From: Prosthecobacter algae
GTDB lineage: Bacteria; Verrucomicrobiota; Verrucomicrobiia; Verrucomicrobiales; Verrucomicrobiaceae
Direction of reading: 5' to 3'
Length of the DNA stretch: 64,000 nt
NCBI RefSeq assembly: GCF_039542385.1
Contig: NZ_BAABIA010000009.1
Location: 1 to 64,000, forward strand
The notes beneath the pieces are model-generated. The model searched no databases and was not told the DNA's origin. It was given only the letters and a program-made list of their open reading frames with translations. Below, one piece after another: positions 41,446-53,484 of the stretch. Within the stretch, counting starts at the first letter, position 1, and each line of letters opens with the position of its first letter. The position numbers and the translations under genes were made by a program.

Positions 41446-44400
41446 ATGACCTCCATGACCGCCCTCAAACAAGGCCTTTCGCTTAAGGGCGTGGAGACTG
41501 ACATGGTGGTATCGGTTTTAGCGGTCATGCCCGTCGGAAACCAAGCCGCCCAACTTATTTACAAGCTTCCCGACGGTACGATCCGCGAGCGGATGATCAC
41601 ACAGGGCGAAATCTCGACGATTGACGTTGCCACGACGGAGCGCCCTTGGTCCTTTGACGGCGATGGCGAAGCATTCAAGCTGGCTGTCGAAGCCAAGCGC
41701 ATCGACCTCGCGTTCTTGTTTGACCCCATGATGGCTGTCCACACGTCCAACGTGGAACCGCTGCCCCATCAGATCACCGCCGTTTATGAATCGATGCTGC
41801 CGCGTCAGCCGCTCCGTTTCGTTTTGGCAGATGACCCCGGTGCAGGCAAGACCATCATGGCGGGCCTTTACATCCGCGAACTCATCATGCGTGCCGATTC
41901 AAGACGCATTCTCGTCGTCGCTCCTGGCAGCTTGGTGGAACAGTGGCGCGATGAGCTGTACGAGAAATTTGGGCTTCAGTTCCAGGTCTTTTCAGCAGCG
42001 TTGGAGGCAGGCACGCCTACCGGCAATCCGTTTGAGGATGCTGACCATCTCATTGTGAGGCTCGACCAGTTGTCGCGAGACGAGGTGAGCGAAGGATCGG
42101 ATGAGAAGCACCCTGGACCTCTCCAAAGCAAGCTTTTGGAAGCCGGATGGGACTTGGTGATATTTGACGAAGCTCATAAACTTTCCGCCCATTACTTTGG
42201 GACCAAGCTTAACAGGACTGCCAGATTCCGTTTCGCCGAACGGCTGGGTGCTCACACACGGCACCTTCTGCTGATGTCCGCCACGCCTCACAACGGCAAG
42301 GATGAAGACTTTCAGCTCTTCCTGTCCCTGCTCGATTCCGACCGCTTCTACGGCAAGTTTCGCGGTGGTGGCGATGCTGCGCACAAGGTGGATGTCAGCG
42401 ACCTCATGCGCCGCATGACCAAGGAAGAGATGGTCCGCTTTGATGGCACCAAGCTGTTCCCCGAACGCAAAGCCTACACAGCCAATTATCCTCTCTCCCC
42501 GCTGGAAGCCGCCCTCTACGAATCGGTTACCAACTACGTCAAAACCGAGATGGGGAAGGCCGATGCGTTGAAAGGTCCGCGCAAGGGATCGGTTGGATTT
42601 GCGCTCACCGCGCTTCAGCGCCGTCTAGCTTCCAGCCCCGAGGCCATCTTTCAATCCCTAAAGCGACGCAAAGAACGGCTTGAGAACCGGCTCAATGAAG
42701 AGCGGGTCCTGTCCAAGGGGCAGCAGTTCAAACGTCAGGTGGCTGACGAGGTGCCGGAAGACGAGGACGACATCAGCGCCGAAGAGCAGGAAGATCTGGA
42801 GGAAAAACTCGTCGCCACCGCCACGGCCGCCGAGACCATTGCCGAACTGGAAGCCGAGATCATCATTCTGGGCGGTCTTGTCAATCAGGCTCGTGGCGTT
42901 GTGGATTCCGGGGTGGATCGGAAATGGGAGGAACTCTCCAGCATTCTTCAAAACAACCCCCACATGCGCGATGCCGATGGCCGTCAGCGCAAGATGATCC
43001 TGTTCACCGAGCACAAGGACACGCTGAACTACCTGGAGCGGAAGATTGGCGGAGTCCTCGGCACACCGGACGCCATCACCACCATCCACGGCAGCGTGCA
43101 TCGCGATGAGCGCCGCAAACGTCAGGCTTTGTTCCGTTCTGATCCTATCGTTCGCATCCTCATCGCTACCGATGCGGCAGGTGAAGGTGTGAACCTTCAG
43201 AACGCGAATCTGATGGTGAACTATGACCTGCCGTGGAATCCCAACCGCCTCGAACAGCGCTTCGGGCGCATTCACCGTATCGGCCAGGATCAGGTTTGCC
43301 ACCTTTGGAACTTGGTCGCCAAGGAAACCCGCGAGGGTGAGGTTTATCACCGCCTGCTCACCAAACTGGAAACCATCAACGAAGCCTTTCATGGCCGGGT
43401 GTTCGACATCCTGGGTGAAGTGTTTGAGGAGCGCAGCCTGAAAGACCTCTTGCTTGATGCCATCCGCTACAATGATCATCCGGAGCGCGCAGCCGAGCGT
43501 CTCAGGAGCATTGATAACGCACTCGATGTCTCTCACATCCAAGGCTTGCTCGAACGCAACGCCTTGGCCCAGGAAACGATGAACGCCGAGCAGCTCTTCG
43601 CCGTGAAGGAGAAGATGGAAATGGCCGAGGCCCGCCGCTTGCAGCCCTACTTCGTCCGCTCCTTCTTTGCCAAAGCCTTCGAGGGGCTCAACGGAGCCAT
43701 GTATCCTCGCGAGCCGGGACGTTTTGAGATCACGCACGTTCCCGCAGCTATCCGCGAGCGGGACCGCCAGATAACCGGGCGCAATCGCCGCGAACTCGCC
43801 CCCGTGCTGAAACGCTACGAGCGCGTCTGTTTCACCAAGGAAGCCGTCCGCCCGTTGGACCGTCCAGGCCTCGCCTTCGCCCAGATGATCCACCCCGGTC
43901 ATCCGCTCATGCTCGCCGTTAGCGATCTCGTGCTGGAGCAGCATAGTAATCTCATGCGCCAGGGAGCCATTCTCGTGGACCCCGCCGACGATGCCACCGA
44001 GGCCTCGCTCCTCTTTCTCATTACCCACGAGATCAAGTCCGGCGACAGCACAGTCTTATCAAAGCGGCTCCAATTCGTCCACGTTACCCGCGACGGGAAA
44101 GCCAGTTTTGCCGGCTGGGCACCACATCTCGACTATGAGCCGCTCCCCTCCGGTGACCTCCACCTGCTGAAGCCACTCCTGGCCGAACCGTGGCTCTGTG
44201 CCGATCAGGAACAAAAAGCCCTAGCCCTCGCTGCCGCCACGCTAGTCCCCGAGCATTACGGCGAAGTCGCAACGCGCCGCATTACCCATGTGAACAAGAC
44301 CCTCACAGCCGTCCACGAGCGCCTGACCAAAGAGATTGCCTTCTGGTCCGACCGCTGGATGCGGCTCAAGGACGATCAGGAAGCCGGGAAAGACGTGCGT

Positions 44401-45006
44401 CTGAACCTCGACAACATCCAGCGCACCATCAACGACCTCAACGGCCGATTGGAGAACCGGAAGAAGGAACTGCAATCCATGCGCCACGTTACCAACGGCA
44501 CGCCCGTCGTGCTTGGCGGTGCCCTTGTCGTCCCCATAGGCCTCCTGCGAAAACTGCGCGGCGAACCTGCGCCCGATGCTGCCACCACAAGCTTCTCCGC
44601 AGATCCCGCCGCCCGCTCACGCATCGAGATGCTTGCCATGAACGCCGTCCGCCTTGCTGAAGAAGCTCGTGGCTGCCGCGTGGTGGATGTCTCTGCGCAG
44701 AAGTGTGGCTGGGACATCACCTCTTACGCGCCTGCCGTGGATGGCAAGTTGCCCGAGTCCCGCCACATCGAAGTTAAGGGCCGCATCCAAGGCGCGACCA
44801 CCGTCACCGTGACCAAGAATGAAATCTTTGAGAGTTGGAATCAGGGCAGCAAATACCACCTCGCCATCGTGCTCGTCGGAGAGGATGACGGCATCGACGG
44901 CCCACATTACATCTCCCACCCGTTCAAGGAAGAGCCTGGCTGGGGTGTGTCCTCGGTGAACTACGATCTCAAAGCGTTGCTCGAACGAGCCATGACAATT
45001 CAATGA
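41446..45006 (+). CDS. SNF2-type helicase with C-terminal DUF3883-like domain
   Basis: A 1186-residue protein. Motif I is [12 protein letters not shown] (about 129-140), preceded by [13 protein letters not shown]; motif II is [27 protein letters not shown] is motif III. The C-terminal RecA-like half has [26 protein letters not shown] and [14 protein letters not shown]. The end ([20 protein letters not shown], then [10 protein letters not shown]) resembles DUF3883, found in restriction and defence proteins. SNF2 helicases of this kind partner DUF1156 methylases in predicted anti-phage loci. Its stop overlaps the next gene by 4 bp. Start at ATG 41446 or 41455. Confidence 0.88.
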   Translation: MTSMTALKQGLSLKGVETDMVVSVLAVMPVGNQAAQLIYKLPDGTIRERMITQGEISTIDVATTERPWSFDGDGEAFKLAVEAKRIDLAFLFDPMMAVHTSNVEPLPHQITAVYESMLPRQPLRFVLADDPGAGKTIMAGLYIRELIMRADSRRILVVAPGSLVEQWRDELYEKFGLQFQVFSAALEAGTPTGNPFEDADHLIVRLDQLSRDEVSEGSDEKHPGPLQSKLLEAGWDLVIFDEAHKLSAHYFGTKLNRTARFRFAERLGAHTRHLLLMSATPHNGKDEDFQLFLSLLDSDRFYGKFRGGGDAAHKVDVSDLMRRMTKEEMVRFDGTKLFPERKAYTANYPLSPLEAALYESVTNYVKTEMGKADALKGPRKGSVGFALTALQRRLASSPEAIFQSLKRRKERLENRLNEERVLSKGQQFKRQVADEVPEDEDDISAEEQEDLEEKLVATATAAETIAELEAEIIILGGLVNQARGVVDSGVDRKWEELSSILQNNPHMRDADGRQRKMILFTEHKDTLNYLERKIGGVLGTPDAITTIHGSVHRDERRKRQALFRSDPIVRILIATDAAGEGVNLQNANLMVNYDLPWNPNRLEQRFGRIHRIGQDQVCHLWNLVAKETREGEVYHRLLTKLETINEAFHGRVFDILGEVFEERSLKDLLLDAIRYNDHPERAAERLRSIDNALDVSHIQGLLERNALAQETMNAEQLFAVKEKMEMAEARRLQPYFVRSFFAKAFEGLNGAMYPREPGRFEITHVPAAIRERDRQITGRNRRELAPVLKRYERVCFTKEAVRPLDRPGLAFAQMIHPGHPLMLAVSDLVLEQHSNLMRQGAILVDPADDATEASLLFLITHEIKSGDSTVLSKRLQFVHVTRDGKASFAGWAPHLDYEPLPSGDLHLLKPLLAEPWLCADQEQKALALAAATLVPEHYGEVATRRITHVNKTLTAVHERLTKEIAFWSDRWMRLKDDQEAGKDVRLNLDNIQRTINDLNGRLENRKKELQSMRHVTNGTPVVLGGALVVPIGLLRKLRGEPAPDAATTSFSADPAARSRIEMLAMNAVRLAEEARGCRVVDVSAQKCGWDITSYAPAVDGKLPESRHIEVKGRIQGATTVTVTKNEIFESWNQGSKYHLAIVLVGEDDGIDGPHYISHPFKEEPGWGVSSVNYDLKALLERAMTIQ

Positions 45007-45476
45007 TCCAAGAAGATTTAGCCGCACAACAATTGCAGGGAGCTGCCCAGGCGCTCAGCGCTCTCGTGCGCCATTGCCGTGATGTCTACGTGCGAGCCGC
45101 CACGCTGCTCGATGTCCAATCCGAAGAACTCGCGTTCTTGAGGAGTTTGGGAGTGGTCGAATCAATCAACCTGACACCGCTCGCACCTGCCTATCACAAG
45201 CTGTGCGCACGCTACAGAACTACGCTGAATGATGGACAGACTAATTTGTTTCCATCGGCCCAGAAGACGACTGAGGAGATTTGGTGGGCTTGGTATTACC
45301 ATGAACTAACACCTCAACTGCTGGGCAGCGCTCACTTTATCCGCACCGTGTTGCGAAGCTTGGGACTGTTGCACTGCCCTGATCCGTCCATTGCCAGGAT
45401 CGAGCTGGAAGCATTTATCGACAATCTCCCGCTACATAACAGCTATTTTCATCCCACTTGGCCAGCGCCGCTATGA
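45003..45476 (+). CDS. Hypothetical protein of the defence cassette (157 aa)
   Basis: This gene overlaps the helicase stop and the methylase start by 4 bp each, so it is clearly part of the operon. The protein is helical ([60 protein letters not shown]). No catalytic motif or known family is recognised. It could be a small adaptor or inhibitor of the helicase or methylase. Confidence 0.65.
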   Translation: MIQEDLAAQQLQGAAQALSALVRHCRDVYVRAATLLDVQSEELAFLRSLGVVESINLTPLAPAYHKLCARYRTTLNDGQTNLFPSAQKTTEEIWWAWYYHELTPQLLGSAHFIRTVLRSLGLLHCPDPSIARIELEAFIDNLPLHNSYFHPTWPAPL

Positions 45477-48400
45477 CCGACCACCCCATCAAATCCCCCC
45501 GCAAGCTCATCGAAGTCGCCCTTCCGCTGGACGCGATCAATGAGGCTTGTGCGCGGGAGAAATCCATCCGGCATGGGCACCCTTCCACGCTGCATCTGTG
45601 GTGGGCGCGGCGGCCGCTGGCGGCGGCGCGGGCGGTCATCTTTGCGCAGTTGGTCAATGATCCCGGCTACCAGCAGGGCGGCGGGTTCAAATACGGGAAG
45701 AACAAGAAGGAAGCCGCCATTGAGCGGAAGCGACTGTTCAAGATCATCGAAGACCTCGTGCTGTGGGAGAACACCACCAATGAGGAGGTGCTAGAGCGTG
45801 CCCGCGCCGAGATTCGCCGCTCGTGGCGGGAGGTGTGTGAGCTGAACAAGGACCACCCGCAGGCCGCCGAGCTGTTCAATCCAGACAAGCTGCCGGCCCT
45901 GCACGATCCCTTTGCCGGTGGCGGAGCCATCCCTCTGGAGGCTCAGCGGCTGGGGCTGGAGGCTTACGCCAGCGACCTCAACCCCGTGGCCGTGCTCATC
46001 AACAAGGCTATGATCGAGATCCCGCCCAAGTTCGCGGGCAGGACACCGGTCAGCCTGCTGCAAAGCCGCCAAGGCGCGAAGAAGAAGGAACTGGATTTGG
46101 ATCGGGAATGGCCCGGAGCCACCGGTCTGGCGGAAGACGTGCGTTACTACGGCGCTTGGATGCGCGAGGAAGCGCAGAAGCGCATCGGCCACCTCTATCC
46201 GCTGGTGGAAATCACGGCGGAGTTGGCGAAGGAACGGCCCGACCTCAAACCGCTCGTCGGCCAGAAGCTCACCGTCATCGCTTGGATCTGGGCGCGGACG
46301 GTCAAGAGTCCGAACCCGGCGTTCTCGCATGTGGATGTGCCGCTGGCTTCGTCCTTCATCTTATCGAGCAAGGACGGGAAAGTGTCGTATGTCCAGCCTA
46401 TGGTGGCCGGCGAAAGTTATCGGTTTACGGTAAAAATTGGCACGCCACCACCTGATGCTGCTAACGGCACTAAGCTTGCGAAAGCGAATTTTGGCTGCCT
46501 GCTGTCTGGTGCTCCGATCAATACCAAATATATCCGTGCTGAAGCTTGTGGAGGCAGAATGGGTTCTCGCCTCATGGCTATTGCTGCCGATGGACCGAAA
46601 GGACGTGTCTATTTACCTCCCACGGATGCAATGGAGAACCTCGCTCGGTCGGCGAATCCCGAGTGGAAACCAGATTTAAGAGTTACAACCCCGTGTCACG
46701 ATATCGATCGATTGCCAATGTATGGGATGTTCACTTGGGGTGATGCGTTCACCTCAAGACAGTTGGTGACGCTTACAACATTCAGCGATCTTCTGGAGAA
46801 CACGCGCGAACGGATTTGCAAGGATGCCATCGAAATAGGAATCGCGGGTGACACAGACAAGGGGCTCGATGCCGGCGGCGCTGGTCCACGAGCCTACGCT
46901 GAAGCCGTCACGGTATATCTGGCTTTTGCACTCGATAAGATGGCCGATCTCGGAAACAGCCTCGTGCGTTGGGAGCCGATAGCCCAATGTCCAAGACAAA
47001 TGTTCGGTAAACAGGCGATTCCGATGATCTGGGATTTCGCCGAAGCCAATTCACTGGGAGACTCTTCGGGATCGTGGAAGATATTCATTGATGGTCTTTC
47101 GAAGGCTTTAGCCAAAGTCTTCGAACAAACTCAGTCATGGTTTTCGGGTTGCGCGAGCCAAGCTGACGCTCAGACCCAGACAATCTCTTCGGGTAAGTTC
47201 ATTTCCAGCGACCCGCCATATTACGACAACATTGGTTACGCTGACCTGTCAGACTTTTTCTACATTTGGCTTCGGCGTTCGCTTCGCACTGTTTACCCAG
47301 GTTTGCTCGCAACGATAGCCGTGCCAAAAGTTGAGGAACTTGTTGCCGCCTCCCATCGCCACGGCGGGAAAGAGGGCGCAGAAGGCTTTTTTCTGAATGG
47401 GATGACGCTGGCAATGAAAAGCTTATCCGACCAAGCCCACCCAGAAGCGCCGATCACAATTTACTACGCATTCAAGCAGTCCGAAACGAGTGCAGATACA
47501 GGCACGGTATCACCTGGCTGGGCGACTTTTCTCGGAGCCGTCAATGAGGCAGGACTTCAATTAACAGGAACTTGGCCTCTGCGGACTGAGAACAGCTCAC
47601 GCATGATTGGGCAAGGCACCAATTCGCTCGCTTCCAGCGTCGTCCTCGTCTGCCGCAAACGCCCCGCTGACGCGCCCTCCATTTCCCGCCGCGAATTCAT
47701 CCGCGAGTTGAACGGCGTATTGCCAGAGGCGCTCGACGAGATGACGAAAGGTTCCGGCGACGAGCGTTCGCCCGTGGCTCCGGTGGACCTTTCGCAGGCC
47801 ATCATCGGGCCGGGCATGGCGGTCTTTTCCAAATACGCCGCCGTGCTGGAGGCCGATGGCTCGCCAATGAGCGTGCGCACCGCCCTCCAGCTCATCAACC
47901 GCTTCCTCGCCGAAGATGATTTCGATTCCGATACCCAGTTCTGCCTGCACTGGTTCGAGCAACACGGCTGGACGGAAAGCGTCTTTGGCGAAGCCGACGT
48001 CCTGGCCCGCTCTAAATCCACCAGCGTGGACGCCATGAAGGAAGCCGGGGTGCTGCAAAGCGGCAGCGGCAAAGTGCGCCTGCTCAAGTGGGCCGAGTAT
48101 GCCACCGACTGGGACCCGCGCACCGATACCCGCACGCCCGTCTGGGAAGCCCTGCACCAGCTCATCCGCGCCCTGAAACAAGGCGGCGAATCCGCCTCCG
48201 GCGCACTCCTCGCCGCCCTCGGCGGCAAAGCCGAAGCCGTGCGCCAGCTTGCCTATCGCCTCTACACCCTCTGCGAACGCCTCGGCCAGGCCGAAGACGC
48301 CCGCGCCTACAACGAACTCATCACGAGCTGGACCGGCATTGAGTCAGCTGCGGCTGCCGCACCGAAACCTGCCGAGCAGAACTTGCCCGGCTTCGAATAA
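45473..48400 (+). CDS. DUF1156-type DNA methyltransferase
   Basis: 975 residues from ATG 45473. The N terminus ([20 protein letters not shown], then [20 protein letters not shown]) is the DUF1156 signature. [18 protein letters not shown] is the SAM-binding motif I and [20 protein letters not shown] contains the catalytic DPPY motif IV of amino-methyltransferases. The C-terminal 350 residues are specific to this family. The middle (about 46,400-47,200) has more AT-rich codon use than its flanks, which suggests recombination of the target-recognition part. It probably methylates adenine or cytosine to mark self DNA in a restriction-like system. Confidence 0.88.
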   Translation: MTDHPIKSPRKLIEVALPLDAINEACAREKSIRHGHPSTLHLWWARRPLAAARAVIFAQLVNDPGYQQGGGFKYGKNKKEAAIERKRLFKIIEDLVLWENTTNEEVLERARAEIRRSWREVCELNKDHPQAAELFNPDKLPALHDPFAGGGAIPLEAQRLGLEAYASDLNPVAVLINKAMIEIPPKFAGRTPVSLLQSRQGAKKKELDLDREWPGATGLAEDVRYYGAWMREEAQKRIGHLYPLVEITAELAKERPDLKPLVGQKLTVIAWIWARTVKSPNPAFSHVDVPLASSFILSSKDGKVSYVQPMVAGESYRFTVKIGTPPPDAANGTKLAKANFGCLLSGAPINTKYIRAEACGGRMGSRLMAIAADGPKGRVYLPPTDAMENLARSANPEWKPDLRVTTPCHDIDRLPMYGMFTWGDAFTSRQLVTLTTFSDLLENTRERICKDAIEIGIAGDTDKGLDAGGAGPRAYAEAVTVYLAFALDKMADLGNSLVRWEPIAQCPRQMFGKQAIPMIWDFAEANSLGDSSGSWKIFIDGLSKALAKVFEQTQSWFSGCASQADAQTQTISSGKFISSDPPYYDNIGYADLSDFFYIWLRRSLRTVYPGLLATIAVPKVEELVAASHRHGGKEGAEGFFLNGMTLAMKSLSDQAHPEAPITIYYAFKQSETSADTGTVSPGWATFLGAVNEAGLQLTGTWPLRTENSSRMIGQGTNSLASSVVLVCRKRPADAPSISRREFIRELNGVLPEALDEMTKGSGDERSPVAPVDLSQAIIGPGMAVFSKYAAVLEADGSPMSVRTALQLINRFLAEDDFDSDTQFCLHWFEQHGWTESVFGEADVLARSKSTSVDAMKEAGVLQSGSGKVRLLKWAEYATDWDPRTDTRTPVWEALHQLIRALKQGGESASGALLAALGGKAEAVRQLAYRLYTLCERLGQAEDARAYNELITSWTGIESAAAAAPKPAEQNLPGFE

Positions 48401-48415
48401 TCAGGCACTCTCCTT

Positions 48416-49510
48416 ATGCTCAAATCACTGCATATTGAAAACCTCACGGTTTTTCCCAACGCTGAACTCAAGTTCGGCAAGAACTTGAACATCATTATTG
48501 GTGAGAATGGCTCGGGAAAGTCGCACTTATTAAAGACGGTCTATTGCGCCTTGGCAGTAAGCGCAGAAGGAAAGAAGGGCACTGCTCAAGGAGTTCCAGC
48601 CAGGGACTTTTTGGCAAAGGCCTTTGCCGACAAGTTGCGGGGGGTGTTCAGGCCCGATACTCTAGGCCGGCTAGCCCGCCGCACCCAGGGCCACACCACT
48701 TGCCGGCTCGAGTATCACTTCAAACAGGAGGCACTGGATTTCAGTGTGCAGTTTTCCACCCGGACCAAAGCCGAGGTCGTGGTGGATAAATCTCCTTCAG
48801 CCTGGCTTGAAAAAAAACCGGTCTTCCTCCCGACACGAGAGCTTCTTTCGATCTACCCGGGTTTTTCCTCACTTTACAAGGAGACGCACCTGCCATTTGA
48901 AGAGACCTGGAATGACACCTGTCTTCTGCTGGGTGCGCCGCTGGCCCGCGGACCCCGTGAACCTCGGATTAAGTATCTGCTCCGACCTCTGGAATCCGCG
49001 ATGGGTGGTAACGTGGAACTGGACAAGTCGGGGCGCTTTTACTTGAACACCAACACCGGCAGCATGGAGATGCACCTTGTGGCCGAGGGCTTGCGCAAGC
49101 TCGCCATGGTGGCGCGGCTCATCGCGACAGGCTCGCTGCTCGACAAGGGCTACCTCTTCTGGGACGAGCCGGAGTCCAACCTCAATCCAAAAATCATCAA
49201 GACAATAGCGCGATCCATCCTTGAACTGGCTCACAAGGGCATCCAAGTTTTCATTGCTAGCCACAGCCTGTTTCTGCTCCGCGAACTGCACATTTTGCAA
49301 CACAGTCCCGGCTTCCAAGGTCTGGATACACGCTGTTTCGGGCTTCATCTCGAATCCTGCGGGAAGGTGATCATTCAGCAGGGCAGAACGATGGATGACG
49401 TCGGTGAGATAGCGGCCCTGGATGAGGACTTGCAGCAGTCGGAGAGGTATATCGACAATGAGATGGGTGTGCCTGACCAAGCAGCAGGCAGCGACTCATC
49501 CAAAGCCTAA
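48416..49510 (+). CDS. AAA ATPase, OLD/RecF-like, without nuclease domain
   Basis: A 364-residue protein. IENLTVFPNAELKFGKNLNI leads into Walker A GENGSGKS, and the C-terminal half has the signature-like LVAEGLRKLAMVARLI, Walker B GYLFWDEPESNLNPK and FIASHSLFLLREL. This is the AAA_15/AAA_21 layout of OLD-family and related phage-defence ATPases, but no TOPRIM domain follows. It sits inside the defence cassette 16 bp after the methylase, with a nuclease-like protein just downstream that may be its partner. Confidence 0.85.
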   Translation: MLKSLHIENLTVFPNAELKFGKNLNIIIGENGSGKSHLLKTVYCALAVSAEGKKGTAQGVPARDFLAKAFADKLRGVFRPDTLGRLARRTQGHTTCRLEYHFKQEALDFSVQFSTRTKAEVVVDKSPSAWLEKKPVFLPTRELLSIYPGFSSLYKETHLPFEETWNDTCLLLGAPLARGPREPRIKYLLRPLESAMGGNVELDKSGRFYLNTNTGSMEMHLVAEGLRKLAMVARLIATGSLLDKGYLFWDEPESNLNPKIIKTIARSILELAHKGIQVFIASHSLFLLRELHILQHSPGFQGLDTRCFGLHLESCGKVIIQQGRTMDDVGEIAALDEDLQQSERYIDNEMGVPDQAAGSDSSKA

Positions 49511-49514
49511 GCCC

Positions 49515-50048
49515 ATGCCAACACTCCAAGTCGATACGCTGAGGTTTGATTTTGACGCCACGGTTGCGGCGCAGATTTATGACCAGTGGCAGCATTATAC
49601 AGCCGTCTGGAACGCCGCTACGGGCGGACAGAAAGCTGTGGATGTGGTGGCCGTCGAAGGAGCGCCGCCGCCAAGCGTGGCATGGTTGATCGAAGCCAAG
49701 GATTTCCGAGTGATTACGAACCCTCCCAAACCTTCGAACATCGGAGGGCTCGCTCAGTTTGTGGCGGACAAAGTTATGCACACACTTGCCGGATTGGCCG
49801 ATGCGAGTGCGAATGCCGTTGAAACAGGAGAAAAGGAACTCGCCACAGATGCTCTCGCTTCAGGGACACGACGCATTGTGCTTCACCTCGAACCGCACAC
49901 AGGTGCCCACAGCGCACTCTTCCCAGCGGGGTTTGCCGCAAGTGTGCTGCAACAACTACGCCGTTTGGTGAAGTCAATCGATGCCAACCCACTAGTCCTC
50001 AAAATTGCCAATACTCCGGCGGCAGGAGTGCCATGGACCGTTAGCTAA
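49515..50048 (+). CDS. PD-(D/E)XK nuclease-like protein
   Basis: 177 residues from ATG 49515, 5 bp after the ATPase stop; the frame is open upstream only as a shadow of that gene. QKAVDVVAVEG followed by SVAWLIEAKDFRVI gives an Asp and an E-x-K in the spacing of PD-(D/E)XK nucleases. An acidic helix could provide the first carboxylate. The remainder (GLAQFVADKVMHTLAGLADA, RRIVLHLEPH) is alpha/beta. It may be the cutting subunit of the cassette, or a partner of the AAA ATPase. Confidence 0.6.
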   Translation: MPTLQVDTLRFDFDATVAAQIYDQWQHYTAVWNAATGGQKAVDVVAVEGAPPPSVAWLIEAKDFRVITNPPKPSNIGGLAQFVADKVMHTLAGLADASANAVETGEKELATDALASGTRRIVLHLEPHTGAHSALFPAGFAASVLQQLRRLVKSIDANPLVLKIANTPAAGVPWTVS

Positions 50049-50060
50049 CCAACTACATTT

Positions 50061-52892
50061 ATGAGTCTGAAACCCTGGAGAGAAGTCATCGTCCCACATC
50101 CCGACGTGCTGAACGGCACGTTCCAACAATCCGAGTTTGCCGCCGACCTAACGGCGGTGCGTTCCGGCAAGGCGACACCTGAATATGGCGACGCGAAGGC
50201 CTTCTACGAGCGCACCTTCATCACCGAAGGCATGGGACGGCTACTCACTCAGGTGGCGCAGCGGCTCAACGGCAAGGGCGGCGAGCCGGTGATCCAACTG
50301 CAAACCGCCTTCGGAGGCGGTAAGACGCATACCTTGCTGGCGGTGTATCATCTGGCCTCACGCAAGTGCCCGCTTGGTGAGCTCGTCGGCATTCCGGCGC
50401 TGCTTGATCAGGCAAAGCTGCTGGATGTGCCGCCGGCACAAATCGCCGTGCTGGACGGCACAGCCCACGCGCCCGGCCAGCCTTGGAAGCAAGGCAAGCA
50501 TGCCATTCGGACACTCTGGGGTGAGTTGGCTTGGCAGCTCGGGAAAGCTGAAGGCTACGCGATGGTCAAAGAGGCCGATGAAAATGGAACTTCACCGGGC
50601 AAGGATGTGTTGATCGAGCTGCTCAGCCGCTTTGCGCCGTGCGTGGTGTTGCTGGATGAGCTTGTCGTTTACATTCGGCAATTCGTCGAGAGCCAGGCGC
50701 TGAGTGGCGGCACCTACGACAGCAATCTGAGCTTCATCCAATCCCTGACGGAAGCAGCCAAGCTGGTGCAAAATGTCGTCGTGTTGGCGTCATTGCCGGA
50801 GTCTGACAGCCAAGCCGGTGGCCCTCGCGGTATCTCCGCCTTGAAGGCACTGGAGGCAGTCTTCAACCGGGTGCAGGCGCTTTGGAAAACCGTGGCACCC
50901 GAGGAAGCCTTCGAGATCGTGCGCCGCCGCTTGTTTGAAAAGATTCGTGACCCCAAGGCCCGCGACCAAGTCTGCCGTGCTTTTGCCGATGCCTATGTGG
51001 CTGAAGGCTCAAAAGTGCCGCAGGAAACCCAGGAAGCGCGTTACTTTGACCGGATGATGCAGAGCTACCCGATCCATCCGGAAGTCTTTGCCCAGCTCTA
51101 TGAGGAGTGGACAACCATTGATGGATTCCAACGCACGCGCGGCGTGCTGAAACTTATGGCCAAGGTCATCTTCCGCCTCTGGCAGGACGATAACAAAGAC
51201 CTCATGATTCTTCCCGGCAGCCTGCCGCTCTACGACGGCAGCGCCCGCAACGAACTGATTTACTACCTCGGCCCTGGCTGGGACCCGGTGATGGATCGCG
51301 ACATTGATGGTGAGCGGGCGGAGACAACCGTTCTCGAGGCCAAGGAAACGCGTTTTGGTTCCGTCCAAGCTGCCCGCCGGGTGGCTCGAACGGTGTTTCT
51401 GAGCAGTGCTCCTTCCTCGGTGAACATCCGGCCCGGAACCCGAGGCATCGGGCGTGCCAGCATTTTGCTCGGCTGTCTCCAGCCCGGTCAGACATCCTCG
51501 CTCTACTCCGATGCTCTGAATCGACTGTCGGACCAACTCCACTACATGAGTTCGTCTGGGGACAAATCTCAGGACAGCACACGGTATTGGTTCGACACGA
51601 AGGCTAACCTCCGCCGTGAGATGGAAGAACGAAAGAAGCGCTTCGAGGACAAAAATGAAGTGCGGGGGCGCATGGCCGAAGTCGTCAAGAAGCTCACCGC
51701 CGGAGCGACGTTCTTCGATGGCACGCATATCTTCACACCACACAGCGACGTGCCTGATGACGGTGCGCTGCGCCTCGTCGTAATGCCGCCGGAGCAGTTC
51801 TACTCGCGAGAAGAGCCCCGCCTCGCCACCGAAGGCGTGCTGGACTATGTGCGGAACAATGGAACCAAACCGAGGTATCGTGGTAACCGCCTGCTCTTCC
51901 TCGCACCCGACCACGGCGCACTCACGAGACTGCGCGACTGCATCCGCGTGGCCCTCGCATGGAATTCCATCGTCGAAGATGTCGCCGCCATGCGGCTGAA
52001 CCTGGACATGCTCCAGTCAGAGCAAGCGAAGAAGGAGCTCAAGGGAGCCGAGGATGTGCTGCCACGGGTCGCCCGTGAATGCTACAAGTGGCTGCTCTGC
52101 CCTTCGCAGGACAGCCCCACAGGCAAACCATCCGTCGAAACGGTCTCACTCAATACCAGTGGAGCCGCCTTGGGACCTGAGATCGAACGAGTGTGTCTCG
52201 ATAACGAATGGGTCATCCCCACTTGGTCGCCTATCCATCTGCGCACCAAGCTGAAGGAACTCTACTGGAAGTCGGATAAGCCAGCCGTGAAAGCCGCTGA
52301 GTTCTGGGAAGACACCTTGCGCTACCTGTATCTGCCACGTATGAAGGATCGTGGTGTCATCGCACAAGCCATCGTCAAAGGAGCCGGGACTCGTGACTTC
52401 TACGGCACCGCCTACGGTGAACACGAAGGCAAGTTCGACGGTTTCAAGTTCGGCGATGCCAACATCCAGTTCGACGACACACTTCTGCTCATCGAACCAG
52501 AGGCGGCCAAAGCATACGAAGCGGCGAATCAACCAGCACCGACTCCGCCACCAGGGCCGACACCTCCGGGACCCGTTCCGTCAGGCCCGATACCTCCGGG
52601 GCTGATCCCGCCCGGGCCAACACCCCCAGGCACGACCCCGCCGGGACCGACTCCGCCATCCAAGGCAAAGTCGTTTCACGGCTCCACTGTAGTTGCCCCT
52701 GCCGCTGCCAAAATGCGCCTCGTGCAAATCGCCGAGGAAATCATTGCGACCCTCGCCGCCGACCCCAACGCCGAAGTTAAAGTCCGCATCGAGATCGAAG
52801 CCAGCTTTCCCAACGGCGCTGCCGACCAGACCAAGCGTGCCGTTTCGGAGAATGCCAAGACGCTTGGGTTTGGCACTGCCGAGTGGGAATGA
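50061..52892 (+). CDS. DUF499-type ATPase
   Basis: A 943-residue protein. [20 protein letters not shown] and FAADLTAV at the N terminus, a P-loop [13 protein letters not shown] (about 82-94) and a Walker [15 protein letters not shown] are characteristic of DUF499 proteins, which accompany DUF1156 methylases in predicted defence loci. From about residue 830 a proline/glycine-rich linker of repeated PPGP-type units (DNA 52,520-52,660) separates a C-terminal domain of about 80 residues ([20 protein letters not shown], then [12 protein letters not shown]). It is likely a motor or DNA-binding ATPase controlling restriction. Confidence 0.88.
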   Translation: MSLKPWREVIVPHPDVLNGTFQQSEFAADLTAVRSGKATPEYGDAKAFYERTFITEGMGRLLTQVAQRLNGKGGEPVIQLQTAFGGGKTHTLLAVYHLASRKCPLGELVGIPALLDQAKLLDVPPAQIAVLDGTAHAPGQPWKQGKHAIRTLWGELAWQLGKAEGYAMVKEADENGTSPGKDVLIELLSRFAPCVVLLDELVVYIRQFVESQALSGGTYDSNLSFIQSLTEAAKLVQNVVVLASLPESDSQAGGPRGISALKALEAVFNRVQALWKTVAPEEAFEIVRRRLFEKIRDPKARDQVCRAFADAYVAEGSKVPQETQEARYFDRMMQSYPIHPEVFAQLYEEWTTIDGFQRTRGVLKLMAKVIFRLWQDDNKDLMILPGSLPLYDGSARNELIYYLGPGWDPVMDRDIDGERAETTVLEAKETRFGSVQAARRVARTVFLSSAPSSVNIRPGTRGIGRASILLGCLQPGQTSSLYSDALNRLSDQLHYMSSSGDKSQDSTRYWFDTKANLRREMEERKKRFEDKNEVRGRMAEVVKKLTAGATFFDGTHIFTPHSDVPDDGALRLVVMPPEQFYSREEPRLATEGVLDYVRNNGTKPRYRGNRLLFLAPDHGALTRLRDCIRVALAWNSIVEDVAAMRLNLDMLQSEQAKKELKGAEDVLPRVARECYKWLLCPSQDSPTGKPSVETVSLNTSGAALGPEIERVCLDNEWVIPTWSPIHLRTKLKELYWKSDKPAVKAAEFWEDTLRYLYLPRMKDRGVIAQAIVKGAGTRDFYGTAYGEHEGKFDGFKFGDANIQFDDTLLLIEPEAAKAYEAANQPAPTPPPGPTPPGPVPSGPIPPGLIPPGPTPPGTTPPGPTPPSKAKSFHGSTVVAPAAAKMRLVQIAEEIIATLAADPNAEVKVRIEIEASFPNGAADQTKRAVSENAKTLGFGTAEWE

Positions 52893-53431
52893 GCGCACCC
52901 CATTGGCAAACCATGCACACCTTCGCCGATCTCGCCAAAGCTTTGAACCGATCCACAGTGTATCTCTCCGGCCTGCAATCGCGCTTTGATCTCCCCACGT
53001 TCGACGGTGCAGGCTATTCCGTGGCCTATCTCGCCTTTCTCCACACGGTGGTGAATCTGCGCACACTCTCGATCACCGAAGAAACCCTGCGCGATCTCTG
53101 GCACATTGAGAAGAAGCTCTTGGTCCTGCTCCATGCCGACTCCACTGGATCACCCACCTGGTTTCTCGATTCCTGCGGTGCTGCCACCAGTCCCAAGCGC
53201 CGCCTGCTGCTGACCAACTACGAACTGGGTGCCGAGGTGCAGGGCAAAGGCGTGCAGTTGGGCCTGAACTTCGCCGACACCGCTCCGGAGCTCTTTGCTG
53301 GGAAAGAGATGGGTGAAGACGCACTGCGTGTGCTGAATGAATACTGGAAGCTTTATGCCCGCATCAGTGCCGATGTGAAAGCTGAACTGTCGCAGGTTCG
53401 TGCCGCCGCGGCCTGGGCGAAACGGCATTAA
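52889..53431 (+). CDS. Hypothetical protein, last gene of the defence cassette (180 aa)
   Basis: From ATG 52889, overlapping the DUF499 stop by 4 bp. The N terminus ([20 protein letters not shown], then [20 protein letters not shown]) looks like a MerR-like winged-helix segment. The centre is helical and beta ([29 protein letters not shown]), and a long helix ends the protein. It may recognise DNA or regulate the cassette. No named family is recognised. Confidence 0.65.
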   Translation: MSAPHWQTMHTFADLAKALNRSTVYLSGLQSRFDLPTFDGAGYSVAYLAFLHTVVNLRTLSITEETLRDLWHIEKKLLVLLHADSTGSPTWFLDSCGAATSPKRRLLLTNYELGAEVQGKGVQLGLNFADTAPELFAGKEMGEDALRVLNEYWKLYARISADVKAELSQVRAAAAWAKRH

Positions 53432-53484
53432 GATCGACCTGATCAATTCGGCAATTGCGTGTATGCTCTTATCTGAGAGAGCCC

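Noticed and set aside
42658-44028. 456-codon open frame on the - strand
   Set aside because: It is the mirror of the SNF2 helicase, an effect of GC-rich codon use, with no motif or start context.
41446-53431. Classification of the DUF1156 cassette as BREX or class 1 DISARM
   Set aside because: No PglZ, BrxL, BrxC or DUF1998 protein is present; DUF1156 plus DUF499 define a different set.
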